Assembly (NCBI GenBank): GCA_937138415.1
Contig: CAKZPA010000003.1
Span: 23,897 to 87,896 of the forward strand
Length of the DNA: 64,000 nt
Direction of reading: 5' to 3'
Source: an uncultured Nitrospiraceae bacterium
GTDB taxonomy: Bacteria; Nitrospirota; Thermodesulfovibrionia; Thermodesulfovibrionales; SM23-35
Shown: in pieces, positions 62,989 through 64,000 of the stretch
Layout of the letters: each line of letters starts with the position of its first letter
Numbering within the stretch: the stretch's first letter is position 1
Position numbers and translations under genes: made by a program
The notes under the pieces: model-generated
Told to the model about the DNA's origin: nothing
Databases searched by the model: none
The model's input: only the letters and a program-made list of their open reading frames with translations

Positions 62989-64000
62989 ATGAAAAGAAAC
63001 ACTGTCCCAAGCTTTCTCCTCATGGCCGTCGTCTTACTGCTCTGCATCCCAGCCGTCTCTTTCGGGGTTCAGGCGGTCCTGACGGACGACTCTTTCACCT
63101 CTGCAACGTCTTCGAAAACGAATTACGGAAGCGGTAAAAACCTCGTTCTAAGCGATGACACATCGAACAGAAATGTTTTCATCAAATTCGCAATCCCGCA
63201 AGGAATAACGGAAGAGAATATCTCGGCTGCGCACCTCAGGCTTTTTGTGAGCAAAGCGTATTTCAAACCCGGGGCATTGAGCATTCACGCGGTGTCAGGC
63301 CCATGGGACGAGGAAACGATCACGCATTTCAACCGTCCCTCTCACGAATTCTCCCCTTCCGCTGGCCCTGTCTGGATCGACAAGACTAACGCGTACGTGA
63401 CGGTCGATATTACGAACCTCGTCAAAGACTGGGTCGCCGGCGACCTCGCCAATAACGGACTCGTGATCATACCGTCAAATGGGATCGTCGCGCGGTTTGA
63501 CAGCAAGGAAAATACGACGACCAGCCACCCGCCCGTTCTCGAAATAATGCTTGCGGGACAAGGACCGGCGGGACCGCAGGGACCTCAGGGTGAAAAGGGC
63601 GACAAGGGTGACCCAGGCGATCCGGGCCCACAGGGACCTCAGGGCGAAAAGGGCGATAAGGGCGACCCGGGTGAGCCGGGACCACCAGGACCTCAGGGCG
63701 AAAAGGGCGATAAGGGCGACCCGGGCCCACAGGGACCTCAGGGCGAAAAGGGCGATAAGGGCGATCGCGGAGCCGACTTCGTATGGAGGGGCGAATGGAG
63801 CAATGAAGCACAGTATGTCGCGGGTGAAGTTATTTACTACAACGGTATCCCCTATATCGCTCTGAAAGACAATGAAGGCAGCGATCCCGCCTCCTCACCG
63901 GATGACTGGGGCGTCCTGATGATAAAGGGCGACAAGGGTGACCCAGGCGATCCGGGCCCACAGGGACCTCAGGGCGAAAAGGGCGATAAGGGCGACCCGG
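62989..64000 (+). CDS. Secreted DNRLRE-domain protein with collagen-like repeats (3' end cut by the window)
   Basis: 337 codons visible. The ATG follows AAGGAGG by six bases (the ATG four bases earlier is out of frame). [20 protein letters not shown] is a signal peptide. A DNRLRE-type beta domain ([36 protein letters not shown]) spans about residues 28-183. A collagen-like region of G-x-y triplets, mostly repeats of [10 protein letters not shown] and GPQGPQ, follows, interrupted by a non-collagen module ([20 protein letters not shown]) resembling a carbohydrate-binding type 5/12 fold. The collagen repeat then resumes to the edge. It is probably a cell-surface or extracellular stalk/adhesin. 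Pro hydroxylation is not needed in bacterial collagens. Confidence 0.88.
   Translation, partial: MKRNTVPSFLLMAVVLLLCIPAVSFGVQAVLTDDSFTSATSSKTNYGSGKNLVLSDDTSNRNVFIKFAIPQGITEENISAAHLRLFVSKAYFKPGALSIHAVSGPWDEETITHFNRPSHEFSPSAGPVWIDKTNAYVTVDITNLVKDWVAGDLANNGLVIIPSNGIVARFDSKENTTTSHPPVLEIMLAGQGPAGPQGPQGEKGDKGDPGDPGPQGPQGEKGDKGDPGEPGPPGPQGEKGDKGDPGPQGPQGEKGDKGDRGADFVWRGEWSNEAQYVAGEVIYYNGIPYIALKDNEGSDPASSPDDWGVLMIKGDKGDPGDPGPQGPQGEKGDKGDP

Noticed and set aside
63551-63865. Arg/Asp-repeat ORF in the collagen region
   Set aside because: Out-of-frame translation of the [10 protein letters not shown] repeat.

Overview
The window comes from a GC-rich, Gram-negative, anaerobic or microaerophilic bacterium. 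An outer membrane is shown by an Omp85 protein with its TamB partner and by a FadL relic. Anaerobic, ferredoxin-centred metabolism is shown by a four-subunit 2-oxoacid:ferredoxin oxidoreductase, a NuoEFG-like module crowded with iron-sulfur clusters, an NfnAB-type transhydrogenase, complex I and a radical SAM enzyme. The gene mix fits Nitrospirota (Thermodesulfovibrionia-like) or Desulfobacterota. That placement is inference: no rRNA or marker phylogeny can be run here.

Layout. 1-6.9 kb (minus): nuoE-nuoF-nuoG-like genes followed by porG-porD-porA (PorA runs off the left edge). 7-15.5 kb: the yicC-remA-gmk-rpoZ-coaBC operon, a TPR protein, aroQ and pepP, then a reverse-strand island with an acyl-ACP/acyl-CoA synthetase and a decayed fadL. 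15.7-21.6 kb (plus): efp-accB-accC-thiE, an orphan LivK-type lipoprotein, a nitroreductase and a phosphofructokinase. 21.6-25.4 kb: rluD and trmJ (minus), an isochorismatase-like hydrolase, a DUF2007 protein and a nitroreductase. 25.4-35.9 kb (minus): nuoABCDHIJKLMN without E, F or G. 36.2-38.4 kb: nfnA-nfnB. 38.4-42.3 kb: a small membrane ORF, an HD-domain protein, tadA, a tRNA-Ser(CGA)/GIY-YIG nuclease mosaic, a REC-GGDEF regulator and DUF488. 42.3-50.6 kb (minus): tamB, a seven-POTRA Omp85 gene, a SurA-like gene and pdxA. 50.9-56.8 kb: msrAB, a TIGR01777 epimerase, a nitroreductase, wrbA, a PsiE-like protein, a frameshifted PAS histidine kinase and a CIRCE-controlled hsp20. 57.1-62.7 kb: amrS, rimI, tsaB, an MFS exporter and glyS. 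The right end holds a secreted DNRLRE/collagen-like protein that is cut by the window edge.

How the parts fit. The window is dominated by redox wiring. Pyruvate or another 2-oxoacid reduces ferredoxin through Por; NuoEFG-like proteins and NfnAB link ferredoxin with NAD(P)H; complex I pumps ions. Two wiring proteins have unusual architectures. NuoD carries an inserted 2x[4Fe-4S] ferredoxin domain in the quinone module. The NuoF-like protein carries six ferredoxin-type cluster motifs and a second copy of the N3-cluster domain. Together they suggest a complex I that may accept electrons directly from ferredoxin as well as NADH.

The other striking locus is at 39.96-40.84 kb. A 331-bp unit, made of two thirds of a tRNA-Ser gene plus a GIY-YIG nuclease, is tandemly duplicated just before an intact tRNA-Ser. 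A 29-nt double hairpin sits in the anticodon loop of every broken copy but not in the intact gene. Several genes (yicC, trmJ, HD, tadA, amrS, msrAB) have a -10-like box within about 15 nt of the start codon, which suggests leaderless or near-leaderless transcripts.
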